Below are positions 27,755 through 35,550 of a stretch of 64,000 bases of DNA, piece by piece. Each line of letters opens with the position of its first letter. Position 1 is the first letter of the stretch. This stretch comes from JAJRTA01 sp965603125 (GTDB lineage Bacteria > Zixibacteria > MSB-5A5 > GN15 > FEB-12), in NCBI GenBank assembly GCA_965603125.1, contig CBFDBU010000010.1, positions 33,413-97,412 of the forward strand, read 5' to 3'. A program made the position numbers and the translations under genes. The notes under the pieces were generated by a model. The model made no database searches and was not told the DNA's origin. It saw nothing but the letters and a program-made list of their open reading frames with translations.

Positions 27755-28320
27755 ATAATCCTGCAACCGGAAGACCCACGTCAGATCTGTTTTATCTCCC
27801 TGGCCGAGTTAGCGGCTGAGGAGCCATTAGTGTTGACGTTTGGCCGGGTAGTGGATGGTCTTGATTTGGGGTTACGGTATGGTCGTTACAGCGAGGCTGG
27901 TCGTTCGTTTTGCGATCAGGCGACGAAGCTGCGGGCGTCAGCGTCGGGCAAAGGCACCATATCGAAGAAGAAGGAGGATCAGTTGCCAGGCAGTTCAGAG
28001 CCGAGTTGGAGCGTGAGGTGGCTGGTGAGGCTGATGACTTGGGTGATGATTCCGACGAGATATCTCCACCGACAGCTACCGTTGTCCGGGTGGTAAGCAG
28101 TTGTCTTATAGTCACACCAGAAGCAGGTCTGGTATCACCAGACGAGTGTATTGTGGTAGTGTTTCGATTTGTGGATCGTGTCAGTTGCGCTCACGCTGTA
28201 CGAAGAAGCGCTGTCGGGAGTTGAACATATCCGAAGTGTACCATTTAGAGCGTCGGATGCGACAGAAGATGTCGTCGGCGCCGGGCCGTGCGAAGTACGA
28301 TCAATGTAAAAGTGTGATGA
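27755..28320 (+). pseudogene. IS1182-family transposase remnant, frameshifted and internally deleted
   Basis: The first part reads ISLAELAAEEPLVL, VVDGLDLGLRYGRYSEAGRSF, recalling the N-terminus of IS1182-family transposases (acidic start, ..VVD.LDL..LY..YS..GRP). In a different frame from about 28140 the text becomes CGSCQLRSRCTKK, then RRMRQKMSSAPGRAKYDQCK, the cysteine-rich C-terminal region of the same family (CxxCPLRxxCT ... M...M....GR..Y..RK). About two thirds of a normal transposase, including the DDE core, is missing between them. It is clearly dead. The end abuts a second, unrelated insertion-sequence remnant on the opposite strand. Confidence 0.65.
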
Positions 28321-28321
28321 C

Positions 28322-29022
28322 CTATGCCTCGGTTGACAGAGTTTCCTGGCATTTAATTGTTTTCCGCAACACCTCGTACGGTGATTTCCCTTTCAGAGCC
28401 CCGTGGGGTCGGTGGTGATTGTAGTAGCGCTCCCTCTGGTCGAGTTTGGCGTTAAGATCGACATCGCCCCCATACGATAGTAGTTGATAGAATTCAACTT
28501 CATCAGTGCCAGGTGAACGTTCTACCTTGCCATTTAGCCTCGGCGTTCGAGGTTTGATGTAAACATGCCGGATGCCCAAGTCGGCCAGGTGCCAGTGGAA
28601 CTTGGCCTGAAACTCGTGGCCGTTATCCGTACGCACAGTATGTATCCGAAAGGGGAACTTGACAATCACATAGTTCATGAACTTGATGGCGTTCTCCTGA
28701 GTGTGGCGCCGGTAAACCTTGAGGGCGCGAACCTGAGTGGCATCGTCAATGGCAGTATATTGAAAGCGGCGAATCTTTCTGCCGGCCATGTCGCGGAATC
28801 GCAGAAACTTCACGTCGACTTGGATATGATGCCCCGGGACCTGCTTCTCGTACCGGTGAGTTTGCACCGTGCGTCTCTTGGCGTTTCTGAGCAGGCGGTT
28901 CATACCGTTACGCTTGAGAACTCCATAAACCCCGCCTGTGGAAACCTTGATCCCGTGATAGCGCTCCAGAAACCAAGAAATGCGCAACTGGCCAAGATGA
29001 TAGGTTTTGCGCAGGTGACAAT
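28322..29022 (-). pseudogene. Integrase-core transposase (IS481/IS3 type), 5'-truncated
   Basis: The frame encodes an rve-type integrase core: RISWFLERYHGIKVS as the end of the helix-turn-helix, HIQVDVKFL (first Asp), VRTDNGHEFQ (second Asp), and NGKVERSPGTDEVEFY (Glu), then HHRPHGALKGKSPYEVL. ATG 28987 is internal: homologous text (LRKTYHLGQL) continues upstream without a start until the tRNA-Gln 3' end, so 100 or more N-terminal residues are missing. In the usual KVERSHRTD motif the histidine is proline here. It is a decayed element whose left part was removed exactly at the tRNA. Confidence 0.8.
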
Positions 29023-29025
29023 AAG

Positions 29026-29096
29026 CTGGGAGACAGGGATTCGAACCCCGATTCCACGGTCCAGAGCCGTGTGCCCTACCATTGGACTATCTCCCA
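29026..29096 (-). tRNA. tRNA-Gln (anticodon CTG)
   Basis: Minus strand: acceptor TGGGAGA / TCTCCCA, D-arm GTCC...GGGC, anticodon stem CACGG/CCGTG around loop CTCTGGA (anticodon CTG), T-loop TTCGAAT, discriminator G. The 3'-CCA is not encoded. An insertion-sequence remnant begins directly at its 3' flank. Confidence 0.95.
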
Positions 29097-29157
29097 GTAC
29101 AGTATCTATGTCGGCAGCCGCCGGGCACGCTGAACCGTGCTGATCAGCTACCAACCA

Positions 29158-29185
29158 AATATAGGAAAGCGCAACCGCTTGTCAA
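29158..29185 (-). promoter_or_regulatory. Promoter of tRNA-Gln
   Basis: Minus strand TTGACA (29185-29180), 16-bp spacer, TATATT (29163-29158). Both boxes are near consensus. It implies a leader of about 55 nt before the tRNA. Confidence 0.7.
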
Positions 29186-29269
29186 GACCCTATCGCGATC
29201 GCATATACACGCCGCGGGCAAGAAACCGCCCCCATCGAAACAGGCGGGGTTGAAGCGGGCGGCGGCGCT

Positions 29270-29920
29270 CTACCCACTGAACCGCCGCACGATGAGCGCC
29301 TTACCCTTGATACGGAAAACAGCCCGGGGTTTCGATATGCGGTTGCGCAAACCACGACTGTCACCGCGTCTGATCATGACATCCCCGGCGGTGTATTCCG
29401 TTCCCCGGCATGACAGACGGATCGTGCTCGAAACCGGTATCACCGATACCGTGTCGCCGACACAATCCACAAACGTCCTAGCGCCGTCGTCCACCAGTAT
29501 CGCCTCCCAGCGAACGGCCGCCAGCCTGACCCTGAGCAGCGGGCGTCTCTTGCGAAATCGGGGTGCCACATCAAGGAGCATCAGGTTGCCCAAAAAGTGG
29601 TCAATCTCCCCCACGCCGGGAGATACTATATCGACCACTCGAGCTCCGGCTTCGAGGCAATGCTCCAGCGCCAACTGGGCGTCGGTCTTGTCCTTGCGGT
29701 TTGGGAACGTCACCACCCTCGTGCGCGGCGAGAGATCAGCAGGGAACTTCCCCAGCGAATCCATATCGCCGATAAGCAGGTCGGGCACAAGACCGGCCTT
29801 CCTGAAGAACCGATACCCGCCGTCGACTGCCACGAGATATTTCCCCCGGCACAGACGCCGGTAGAAATCAACGTGGCGGCGGTAGTAGGAACCGTGAAGA
29901 AAGAGTGTGCAATCCTTCAT
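29270..29920 (-). CDS. thiN: Thiamine pyrophosphokinase
   Basis: Transfers pyrophosphate from ATP to thiamine to make thiamine diphosphate, the cofactor used by Dxs encoded at 37914. Family marks: VAVDGGYRFFRKAGLVPD, LLIGDMDSLG, and FPNRKDKTDAQLALE with the conserved Asp-Lys-Thr-Asp, then a C-terminal beta domain with LSCRGTEYTAGDV. The length of 216 aa is normal. It starts 5 bp after the glucokinase-like gene and is the last of a four-gene minus-strand run (queG, rpe, glk-like, thiN). No TPP riboswitch is visible in the 117 bp upstream of the glucokinase-like gene. Confidence 0.9.
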   Translation of the reverse strand: MKDCTLFLHGSYYRRHVDFYRRLCRGKYLVAVDGGYRFFRKAGLVPDLLIGDMDSLGKFPADLSPRTRVVTFPNRKDKTDAQLALEHCLEAGARVVDIVSPGVGEIDHFLGNLMLLDVAPRFRKRRPLLRVRLAAVRWEAILVDDGARTFVDCVGDTVSVIPVSSTIRLSCRGTEYTAGDVMIRRGDSRGLRNRISKPRAVFRIKGKALIVRRFSG

Positions 29921-29925
29921 GTGTA

Positions 29926-30888
29926 TCAGGAAGCCAGCAGCATGGCAGCCGCGCCCAACAGCGCCGTCTTATCGTCGAGGATCACTCCGACCGGGATATC
30001 GGCCAGCAGCGCTTCCATTTTGCCCTTCTTGACGAAGCGGCGCAAGAAACGCCCGTGATCCATGGCCGTAATAATGTGAGGCGCAATCACACCGCCGAGA
30101 TAGACGCCGCCCAGAGTCATGCCTTTCAAAGCCAGACCGGCCACTTCGGAGGCGTAACACCCGACAAACAGATCGAGCGCATTCACTGCGCCCGGGTCCC
30201 TGCCGGAGAGCGCATGCTCTATGATCGCCGAGGCTTTGTCCCGGGCTTTCTTGAACCAGTCCGGCATGACGGCCCGTCCGCGCTCGAGCATGAACAGGTA
30301 GATCGATACCATGCCCGAAAGGCTGATCACGTCCTCGACCTCGACATAGCCGTGCTGCGCGTAAAGGTATTCCCACAGTTCCACTTCGTCCTGACTGCCC
30401 GGCGCGAAACCGGCGTGCCCCCCCTCCGAAGCATACGGGATATACCTGTCGCCACCGTACAGGATCAGCGCCTCACCAAGCCCGGCTCCGGCCGCCAGCA
30501 GGCCGATATTCCCCTGGCGAGCCTGGATGCCCTCGTTGATGGTGTAAAACCTGTCCTTTTTCAGGACAAACAGCCCGTTAGCAGTGGCGACCAGATCGTT
30601 GACCAGCCGCACACGTTCAAACGAGAACTTCCTCTGAAGCGACGAGCCGCTCAGATACCAGGGAAGGTTGGTGGTTCTCACTTCGTCATTGATCACCGGT
30701 CCCGCCACACCGAGGCACAACGCCTCACCATCGCCGGGGTACTGCTTGAGATAGCGGCTGAGAATACCCTCAAAATCCGAGAAGTCCCTGTTGTTGAAGG
30801 CGGATCGGTCGTAGAGATATACTTCGCCCTTGCGCTCTCTGACCCGGGCCAGGTCTACTGTCGTCCCGGAAACATATCCTGCTAACAT
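29926..30888 (-). CDS. Glucokinase-family protein with altered phosphate-binding loop
   Basis: Bacterial glucokinase (Glk) fold: GVAGPV, TTNLPWYLSG, LVNDLVATANGL (catalytic Asp), EGGHAGFAP (glucose-binding), EDVISLSG and GGVYLGGVIAPH are all in order. The start is ATG 30888, with CGGAG seven bases upstream; a longer reading from 30915 lacks this. The oddity is the N-terminal ATP loop, LAGYVSGTTVDLA, where Glk normally has LAGDIGGTKTxLA: the conserved Asp is Tyr5 and a glycine is Ser7. It may have altered nucleotide preference, lower activity or another sugar substrate. Aldolase and Pgi are encoded near 57771-60228, so sugar-phosphate metabolism is a reasonable setting. Confidence 0.82.
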   Translation of the reverse strand: MLAGYVSGTTVDLARVRERKGEVYLYDRSAFNNRDFSDFEGILSRYLKQYPGDGEALCLGVAGPVINDEVRTTNLPWYLSGSSLQRKFSFERVRLVNDLVATANGLFVLKKDRFYTINEGIQARQGNIGLLAAGAGLGEALILYGGDRYIPYASEGGHAGFAPGSQDEVELWEYLYAQHGYVEVEDVISLSGMVSIYLFMLERGRAVMPDWFKKARDKASAIIEHALSGRDPGAVNALDLFVGCYASEVAGLALKGMTLGGVYLGGVIAPHIITAMDHGRFLRRFVKKGKMEALLADIPVGVILDDKTALLGAAAMLLAS

Positions 30889-31005
30889 GGTTCTGCTCCG
30901 TTCGGTCTCAGCCATCCAGTGTACCCGCGTGTCTGGTCGGTTCCGTTTCGATTGCCAAGCGGGTTCCGAGATGTCTCACAGTCGGCGCGAAGTCGTCGGC
31001 AGCAG

Positions 31006-31659
31006 TCACCTTGAAAGCCCATGCACCATCTTCACGAGGGCGGCGCGGTCGGGGGCCCGGAAAAAGGCGGTGCCCATCACGAGTATGTCCGCTCCCGCCG
31101 ATATCACACGCGACGCGTTGCCTGTGTCCACCCCGCCATCGACCAATATCCGGGTAGACAGGTCGGACCTGTCTATCGCCATGCGGGCAGCGGTGATCTT
31201 GGGCAAAACCGAGTCTATGAAACGCTGCCCGCCGAATCCGGGAAAGACCGACATCACGAGCAAGAAGTCGAAATCCGCCAGATATGGCAATACCGCCTCC
31301 ACAGGCGTGTCCGGATTCAACGAGATACCGCTCCTGACTCCAAGCGCCTTGATCTTTCTGGCGTACTCAACAGGATGAGGGTGCACCTCGATGTGGAATG
31401 TGACAGCGTCCGCGCCCGCCTTGACAAACGGTTCGACGTGCTTTTCCGGCTGAGACAGCATGAGGTGTACATCCAGGAAAAGGTCTGTCTCGAGGCTGAT
31501 GGCCTCAACGACAGCCGGCCCAAACGATATATTCGGCACGAAGTGACCATCCATGATATCCAGGTGAAGCATGTCCGCTCCGACCGAGGCGGCGCTGGAC
31601 ACTTCATCGGCAAGGTGAGCGAAATCCGCCCCCAGAACTGACGGCGCAATCTTGGCCAT
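31006..31659 (-). CDS. rpe: Ribulose-phosphate 3-epimerase
   Basis: Interconverts ribulose-5-phosphate and xylulose-5-phosphate in the pentose phosphate pathway. All landmarks of the TIM-barrel family are present: KIAPSVLGADF at the start, LHLDIMDGHFVPNISFGP (metal and substrate residues), LDVHLMLSQPEKH, FHIEVH, SVFPGFGGQRF and ILVDGGVD near the end, then VMGTAFF. ATG 31659 matches the usual N-terminus; an upstream TTG at 31698 would add 13 non-conserved residues. It lies 57 bp after queG and about 117 bp before the glucokinase-like gene on the same strand. Confidence 0.94.
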   Translation of the reverse strand: MAKIAPSVLGADFAHLADEVSSAASVGADMLHLDIMDGHFVPNISFGPAVVEAISLETDLFLDVHLMLSQPEKHVEPFVKAGADAVTFHIEVHPHPVEYARKIKALGVRSGISLNPDTPVEAVLPYLADFDFLLVMSVFPGFGGQRFIDSVLPKITAARMAIDRSDLSTRILVDGGVDTGNASRVISAGADILVMGTAFFRAPDRAALVKMVHGLSR

Positions 31660-31716
31660 AGCTGGAAGATCGTCAATATCGGCAGACAACGCAATCAAAA
31701 AGGGGGTGGCAATCTT

Positions 31717-32697
31717 CTACCGGACGGATTCCTGGTTGGCCAGTACGATCTGCGCGTTGCGCCGGAGGCCCTCCAACTTGGGACGGGTGAGCGACGTTCC
31801 CGCGGTGAGTCTGAGAAACTCTTCTTTTGTCCGAAGGTTCAGTATCTGTTTTGCGTCTATGAATTCTCCCGGGCCGCTGTGCGGCAGAAGCGCGGCGTGG
31901 CTGGTCATCTCCTCCGCATTCTCGTTTAGCGGACAGACCTCCTGGCAAATGTCGCAGCCGAAGATCCGGTTTCCCATCCGGCCGGCAAACTCGTCCGGTA
32001 TCTGCGAGCGGCGCTCGATTGTCCAGTAGGAAAGACACCGCCGCGAATCTATCGTCTTCTCATCAACGATGGCTCCCGCGGGACAAGCATCGATGCAGCG
32101 GCGACAGGTACCGCAGCGGCCGTGATCGCCGGGCCGGACGTGGTCCGGTTCCAGTTCGAGCGAGGTCACGATTTCCGCAAGGATAATCCATGATCCAAAC
32201 TGCCGGTTTATCAGCATGCCGTTCTTGCCGATGAACCCCAGCCCCGCTTTCTCGGCATAGGCCCGCTCGAGAAAAGGCCCGTAGTCCACCCACCACTTGA
32301 ACCGCCCAGCCGTGTCGGGCCGCCTCACAACCTCTCTGTTCATCTCGTACCGGATGCGCCTGATCAGGCTCTCGGTCATGCGCCCGACCACCTTGTGGTA
32401 ATCTCTGCCACGGGCGTGACGGGACACTCGTCCACACCCGGCGGGCGACTCCGGGGAGTTCGGAAGGTAATAGTTGACGCCGAGCATGATAATCGACCGC
32501 ACGTCATCCATCAACGTCGATGGGTCTTCACGCCTCTCGGCGGAGGTCGCCATCCAATCCATGTCGGCATGGTAACCCGCGGCCAACCACCGGTGGTATT
32601 GCTCCACGGCGTCAGGAATGACATCCGCTACAGTGATCCCGCAGAGGTCGAACCCAGTTTCGGCAGCCAGGCGCTTTATGTCGGACGATGTAATCAT
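31717..32697 (-). CDS. queG: Epoxyqueuosine reductase
   Basis: Cobalamin- and iron-sulfur-dependent enzyme for the last step of queuosine synthesis in tRNA. The N-terminal region has GFDLCGIT and a GYHADMDWM motif; the central part has GRDYHKVV and GFIGKNGMLI, typical of QueG. Two [4Fe-4S] motifs are clear: CGTCRRCIDACPAGAI and CDICQEVCPLN. About 326 aa, the usual length without the C-terminal HEAT extension of some homologues. ATG 32697 begins MITSSDI; a GTG at 32721 is an alternative. A tRNA with a GTA anticodon (Tyr, 60584), one of the queuosine targets, is in the window. Confidence 0.93.
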   Translation of the reverse strand: MITSSDIKRLAAETGFDLCGITVADVIPDAVEQYHRWLAAGYHADMDWMATSAERREDPSTLMDDVRSIIMLGVNYYLPNSPESPAGCGRVSRHARGRDYHKVVGRMTESLIRRIRYEMNREVVRRPDTAGRFKWWVDYGPFLERAYAEKAGLGFIGKNGMLINRQFGSWIILAEIVTSLELEPDHVRPGDHGRCGTCRRCIDACPAGAIVDEKTIDSRRCLSYWTIERRSQIPDEFAGRMGNRIFGCDICQEVCPLNENAEEMTSHAALLPHSGPGEFIDAKQILNLRTKEEFLRLTAGTSLTRPKLEGLRRNAQIVLANQESVR

Positions 32698-33066
32698 GGC
32701 GCTAACAAGCTGTCTAAACACGATTCAGTCGATAGAGATAATGACCCTTCGGTATCAGGCTCTCCAACGGCGGGAGGAGCGTCATTCCCTCCCGATATTG
32801 CTCTCGTCTTGTTGGCATAACCACAATCAACACTATTCAACGCTGACCTAAACAACTTTTTCAACAAGCCCAAAAGCGGGAATGACCTAGAGGCTCAGAG
32901 ATGACCTGTAATGGAAGGCGGTTGCTGTCTTGCATTCTGTCCCGAGCTTTTCAACAGCTTGGTAGTGCTTTTTGTGCATCCCCAGTGCTGTTTCTGGTTG
33001 CTCTGCCGTCCACATGGCGGATATATTAGATCAATAGATTCGATCAGCCGTTCAAGGACGGGAAAG
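32698..33066. other. Intergenic region with transposon-end-like motifs
   Basis: No gene seen. Two related motifs occur in the same orientation on the minus strand: GGGCTTGTTGAAAAAGTTG at about 32854-32871 and CAAGCTGTTGAAAAGCTC near 32945-32962. They resemble the motif at 27591 and the ends of the small element at 60296, and may be relics of a mobile element. Confidence 0.4.
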
Positions 33067-33594
33067 ATGCTGAACAAGGTAGTGCTGTTGACCGCTCTCG
33101 TTCTTTTGGCCGGATGCCGTCCGCATCCGCGTTACCGAGCCGACGCCGAAGGACAACCTGCCGGACAGATGCGGCAGAACGTCCGGTACACCACCAATGA
33201 TTACATCCGTCTCGGCGGCATCATGCAGAGCTACCTGGGTAAGCCGTACGCCGGCAGATCACAATACGAGGAAGGCGTCGACTGCTCGGCCTTCACCAGG
33301 GCGGTCTTCAGGGAGTTTGACGGAACGTTGATTCCTCGCATGGTGTCGCAGCAGTTCCAGAGCGGGCGGCATCTTTCCCGCAGCCAGGTCGGCTATGGCG
33401 ACCTGGTGTTCTTCCGTTCCGGCAGCGGCGGGGTCTCCCATGTCGGCATATATGTCGGGTTTGATCAGTTCATCCATGTTTCCTCATCCCGGGGAGTTAT
33501 TATCAACAGCATGAATGAAAAGCACTGGAGCCGGCGTTTTGTCGGCGCTCGTCGCGTTCTGGTCGGAGATCAAGCAGAGGAAAGGCGGCCCTGA
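33067..33594 (+). CDS. NlpC/P60-family lipoprotein peptidase
   Basis: Cell-wall cysteine peptidase that cuts peptidoglycan stem peptides. A lipoprotein signal (LLTALVLLAGC) is followed by the NlpC/P60 domain. The catalytic cysteine is in EGVDCSAFT, the histidine in GVSHVGIYVG and the third polar residue in FIHVSSS. ATG 33067 has GGACGGGAAAG just upstream; the frame is open further 5' but gives no signal peptide. The stop overlaps the uvrC start by one base (TGATG). A short 175-aa form similar to E. coli Spr/NlpC, without extra SH3 domains. Confidence 0.9.
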   Translation: MLNKVVLLTALVLLAGCRPHPRYRADAEGQPAGQMRQNVRYTTNDYIRLGGIMQSYLGKPYAGRSQYEEGVDCSAFTRAVFREFDGTLIPRMVSQQFQSGRHLSRSQVGYGDLVFFRSGSGGVSHVGIYVGFDQFIHVSSSRGVIINSMNEKHWSRRFVGARRVLVGDQAEERRP

Positions 33595-35411
33595 TGACTC
33601 CGCAACTGGAACGGAAACTGAAGAACCTGCCTACCTCACCCGGGGTGTACATGTTCAAGGACGCCGCCGGCAAAATCATATACATCGGCAAGGCAAGAAA
33701 CCTCAGGAACCGGGTGCGGACCTACTTCGGGTCATCGAAGAACCTTGATCGCAAAACACTCCGCATGGTTGCCCGCACGGCTGACGTCGAATTGCTGGTG
33801 ACCGACTGCGAAGTAGAAGCCTTGATACTCGAAGCCAACCTTGTCCACGAACACAAACCGCGTTACAACGTTGACCTCAGGGACGACAAGCATTTCCCGT
33901 ACGTCAAGATCACCACCGCCGAGCCGTTCCCGCGGGTGCTGATAGTACGACGCCTGGAGAAAGATCGGGCCACGTACTTCGGCCCCTACACCAACGTCAA
34001 GGCTATGCGCAGGACGGTGGGTCTGCTGATGCGTCTTTTCACCATTCGCACCTGCAATCTCACCATTCCCCATCCCTCCGGCAAGGAACAGAAGGTCTGT
34101 CTCGACTACTACATCAAGCGCTGCGGCGCCCCCTGCGAGGGTCTGCAATCCGAAGAGGAGTACCGGGAGTCGGTAGACTCGGTGATTATGGTCCTTTCGG
34201 GAAAATCGAAAAAGCTGATAGAGCAACTGAGTCAGAAAATGCAGGCGGCGTCGGAAGGGATGGAATACGAGGAAGCGGCGCGCAGGCGCGACCAGATCGA
34301 GGCCATTCAGTCGACCATGATCAAGCAGCACGTGGATGTCGGCGAACTGGTAGACCGCGACATCATCTCCCTTGCGCGCGAAGGCAGGGACGCCGTGGCG
34401 GTAGTGATGCAGATTCGCGAGGGCGTGCTGATCGGGCGTCAGGACTTTCAACTGGCGACGGACATCGACGACAGCGACGAAACAGTGCTGGAAACCTTCC
34501 TGCAGCAGTATTACAACCATCAGCCCAATCTTCCGCAGGAAGTCCACCTGCCTTTCAGCCTGCCGGAAATCGAATTGTTAGGGGAATGGCTCAGGCGTAT
34601 GAAAGGCTCGAAGGTAGCGGTGCACACTCCCAAGATCGGGAAGAAAGTGAGGCTTCTCGACCTGGCCGCGTCCAACGCCCGCCTGCTCCTGGATGAGTTG
34701 CTGATTCAAAAGCGAGGACAGGCCGAACGTACCAGCAAGATGGTCACCAGTCTCAAGGATGCCCTGAAGCTGAGCGTTGCGCCACGGAGGATCGCCTGTT
34801 TCGATATCTCTAACACCGGCGAAACCGACGCCGTGGGATCGTGCGTACTGTTCCAGAACGCCCGGCCGAGAAAATCCGAGTACCGTCATTTCAGGATAAA
34901 GGGAACGCAGGGACAGGATGATTACAAGATGATGCGGGAAGTAATCGGCCGCTATTTCTATCGCATCAGAGAAGACGAGTCTCTCTCCCCTCCGGACCTG
35001 GTCGTCGTGGACGGCGGCAAGGGGCAGTTGTCGTCGGCGCTGGCCGAGATGACGGCGCTGGGGTTTGCCGACCAGCCGGTGATCGGTCTGGCCAAGCGGC
35101 TGGAAGAGGTCTTTGTCCCCTCGGTCTCCGATCCGATAACGATCGACCGCCGCTCACCGGCGTTGATGCTGCTTAAGCAGGTGCGTGACGAGGCGCACCG
35201 GTTCGCCGTCACCTACAACCGCAAGGTCCGCACGAAGCGGACGATCAAATCCGCGCTTGACGGCATCCCCGGCGTCGGCCCGGCGCGGAGGGAACTGCTG
35301 CTCAAGGAATTCGGCTCGGTCAAGCGCATCAAAGAGGCCTCGGTTGAAGAACTCACCCGGCTGAAAGGTATCACTGCGGCCCTGGGGGAGCGGATACTGG
35401 AGCATTTGTAG
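33594..35411 (+). CDS. uvrC: Excinuclease ABC subunit C
   Basis: Dual-incision nuclease of nucleotide excision repair. In order: GIY-YIG domain (SPGVYMFKDAAGKIIYIGKA, 15-34), a cysteine cluster (CLDYYIKRCGAPC, iron-sulfur or zinc), UVR motif (KMQAASEGMEYEEAARRRDQ), the RNase H-like second nuclease (CFDISNTGETDAVGS, VVDGGKGQL), and a C-terminal helix-hairpin-helix (LDGIPGVGPARRELLLKEFG). Full length at 605 aa. The terminal TAG stop is part of a GTAG tetranucleotide that begins a REP-like hairpin at 35408. Confidence 0.97.
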   Translation: MTPQLERKLKNLPTSPGVYMFKDAAGKIIYIGKARNLRNRVRTYFGSSKNLDRKTLRMVARTADVELLVTDCEVEALILEANLVHEHKPRYNVDLRDDKHFPYVKITTAEPFPRVLIVRRLEKDRATYFGPYTNVKAMRRTVGLLMRLFTIRTCNLTIPHPSGKEQKVCLDYYIKRCGAPCEGLQSEEEYRESVDSVIMVLSGKSKKLIEQLSQKMQAASEGMEYEEAARRRDQIEAIQSTMIKQHVDVGELVDRDIISLAREGRDAVAVVMQIREGVLIGRQDFQLATDIDDSDETVLETFLQQYYNHQPNLPQEVHLPFSLPEIELLGEWLRRMKGSKVAVHTPKIGKKVRLLDLAASNARLLLDELLIQKRGQAERTSKMVTSLKDALKLSVAPRRIACFDISNTGETDAVGSCVLFQNARPRKSEYRHFRIKGTQGQDDYKMMREVIGRYFYRIREDESLSPPDLVVVDGGKGQLSSALAEMTALGFADQPVIGLAKRLEEVFVPSVSDPITIDRRSPALMLLKQVRDEAHRFAVTYNRKVRTKRTIKSALDGIPGVGPARRELLLKEFGSVKRIKEASVEELTRLKGITAALGERILEHL

Positions 35412-35429
35412 GGCGACGCCTCAGGCGCC
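35408..35429 (+). repeat. Degenerate REP-like hairpin overlapping the uvrC stop
   Basis: GTAG, then imperfect arms GGCGAC (35412-35417) and GGCGCC (35424-35429) around GCCTCA. The TAG stop of uvrC lies inside GTAG. The match to the REP model is weaker than at other sites. Confidence 0.4.
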
Positions 35430-35515
35430 TAACACTTCGGCGTCCGTGGTTGCAAGTCACCCCCCGAACTGGGCGAGACACGAGGCGCGCTCCAAACGGC
35501 ATCCTCCTTTTGTCC

Positions 35516-35545
35516 TTGCCTGGACGTCGGCAGCACGAGTATACT
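35516..35545 (+). promoter_or_regulatory. Promoter placing the xseA start codon at the transcript start
   Basis: TTGCCT (35516-35521), 18-bp spacer, TATACT (35540-35545). The expected transcript start (about 35551-35553) falls on the xseA ATG at 35551, which has no ribosome-binding site, so the message may be leaderless. Confidence 0.5.
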
Positions 35546-35550
35546 GAATC

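Noticed and set aside
29026..29096. tRNA-Gln as an attachment site of an integrative island
   Set aside because: No integrase gene and no second copy of the tRNA 3' end were seen in the window; only insertion-sequence debris adjoins it.
28565..29143. Plus-strand frame crossing tRNA-Gln
   Set aside because: Antisense to both the transposase remnant and the tRNA gene.
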